A model generated the notes under the pieces. The model did not search any database and had not been told where the DNA came from. It saw only the letters and a list, made by a program, of their open reading frames with translations. 27,500 bases of DNA from Nymphaea colorata (Eukaryota > Streptophyta > Magnoliopsida > Nymphaeales > Nymphaeaceae). The stretch is from contig NW_022205167.1 of NCBI RefSeq assembly GCF_008831285.2, positions 12,501 to 40,000 of the forward strand. The letters are read 5' to 3'. Below are positions 26,782 through 27,500 of the stretch, in pieces. Every line of letters starts with the position of its first letter. The first letter of the stretch is position 1. The position numbers and the translations under genes are program-made.

Positions 26782-27500
26782 CTCGGGACGCCCCTGAACC
26801 GTCCCGGTACAAGAGCAAAAGCTGAAATAAAACATGTACAAAGTGAATCGGTACGGCCGAGACGGCCTACCAACAAGACTCCAACTCGGGTCTCCCTTCC
26901 GCTCCTGGGTGCTGCCTCGATGCCTCGCCTGGGTCCTAACCCACTTCGTCTAGACTCGGTCTAGACGGCCTTCGTATCTGCCCGTCTCAGTTTCCTGGAC
27001 TGTCTCTGTTCCGGACGCCAGGACATCCTCTGTGCCTGTCCTGTGGCTGTCCGTCCTGTCTGTCAGCTCTGTCTCTGTCCTAAACGCCTGAACGACCCCT
27101 GTTCCTGTCCAGTCCGTGCGTCCTCCGTTTGACAGTCTGGAATTCGTCAGTCTCTGTCCAGAACACCCTGTCTCCATGGTGTGTCCAGCAAGCTGAGCCC
27201 CGCGTGCTAAGTCCAGCCCACTCCGCTCGAGTACGTCTGGCTTGGCTTGGGTGGGCAGAGTGGCCTCACCTTGTCCAAGCGCTCTAGCATGAAGTCCTCC
27301 AATCGACGGGCTAGCCTCACTCGGTTTAAGTGCATGGGCTGAGTGTGGGGCTGTCATCTCGTCAACCTCCCTTGGCTGCGTAGCACCCTCGCTCGTGATC
27401 TCCTCTACAATGGCTGGCGCATTCGGCCTCTTGGCGTCGTCATCGGCAACCGCGGCCGTGGCCTCTCCACGGGTAACCTCCTTTGTGTCCCGGTCCCGCA

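Larger units (their letters stand above)
3657..27500 (-). mobile_element. Element B: non-autonomous Ty3/Gypsy-type LTR retrotransposon (Gag-protease), interrupted by element A, right end cut by window
   Basis: The LTR copies are 3657-4013 plus 17347-21112 (3' LTR, left, about 4.12 kb once A is removed) and 23669-27500 (5' LTR, right, about 290 bp missing). The internal region 21113-23668 is only 2.56 kb and carries a PBS at 23654-23665, one Gag-protease frame, and a polypurine tract at 21113-21128. The terminal bases on the element sense strand are TGTTAC...GTAACA. There is no RT, RNase H or integrase in any frame. Known parallels are non-autonomous plant elements that keep Gag, such as the TR-GAG class. 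The LTRs match closely, so transposition was recent and must have used enzymes from another element. Confidence 0.85.
23669..27500 (-). repeat. Element B 5' LTR (right copy, truncated by window end)
   Basis: This is the uninterrupted copy of the B LTR; it shows the A target site GTGTC once at 24021-24025. It reaches the equivalent of 20822 in the left copy, so about 290 bp of U3 is missing. The two-hairpin modules recur from 24330 to 24740 and the splice donor at 26336. The open U3 frame is retained on the minus strand from 27500 to 26950. Confidence 0.93.

Noticed and set aside
3657-27500. Host gene fragments captured by the long LTRs
   Set aside because: The GCCGGA-rich stretches look gene-like in composition, but no translated segment shows a recognisable host protein domain.

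Overview
This window is plant nuclear DNA made almost entirely of nested LTR retrotransposons; I see no host gene, rRNA, tRNA or CRISPR array. The plant assignment rests on Ty3/Gypsy chromovirus-type polyproteins, primer-binding sites matching the 3' end of plant initiator-Met tRNA (TGGTATCAGAGC), and very long LTRs. The species cannot be told. All three elements read on the minus strand and are called A, B and C here.

Layout. Positions 1 to about 3150 hold C, an old LTR-like remnant that is a diverged relative of the LTR of B. Positions 3155-3645 hold two 67-bp copies of an unidentified imperfect palindrome around 357 bp of unassigned sequence. At 3657 element B begins. Its 3' LTR (left copy) is split: 3657-4013 and 17347-21112. 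Its internal region is 21113-23668, and its 5' LTR starts at 23669 and runs off the window at 27500, about 290 bp short of its predicted end. Element A (4014-17341) is inserted in the 3' LTR of B and flanked by the 5-bp target duplication GTGTC. A has 3.91-kb LTRs (4014-7925 and 13429-17341), a PBS, a polypurine tract and one uninterrupted Gag-Pol frame of 1,724 codons.

Function. A looks like a complete, autonomous, very recent chromovirus of Reina-like type: Gag, zinc knuckle, protease, RT, RNase H, integrase and a chromodomain-like tail, in that order. B keeps only Gag and protease in its frame, has no RT, RNase H or integrase, and yet has an almost identical LTR pair. It is therefore probably a recently mobilised non-autonomous element using enzymes supplied in trans, possibly by an A-like element, since both share the PBS, the junction at the polypurine tract and the LTR terminal bases. 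For each LTR pair I found a single 1-bp homopolymer difference.

Points of most interest: (1) a repeated two-hairpin motif in the LTRs of B and C whose stem sequences differ but stay complementary; (2) coding frames that cross the polypurine tract into U3 in both A and B (about 98 and 280 residues of LTR-encoded protein); (3) TATA-like boxes in the loops of small palindromes; (4) matched splice donor and acceptor candidates that would remove a multi-kilobase leader including the PBS; (5) a dense cluster of WRKY-type TTGAC cores in the LTR of A; (6) a DNGA rather than DSGA/DTGA protease motif in A. Statements on age, trans-mobilisation, splicing and RNA structure are inferences from reading the sequence, not computed results.
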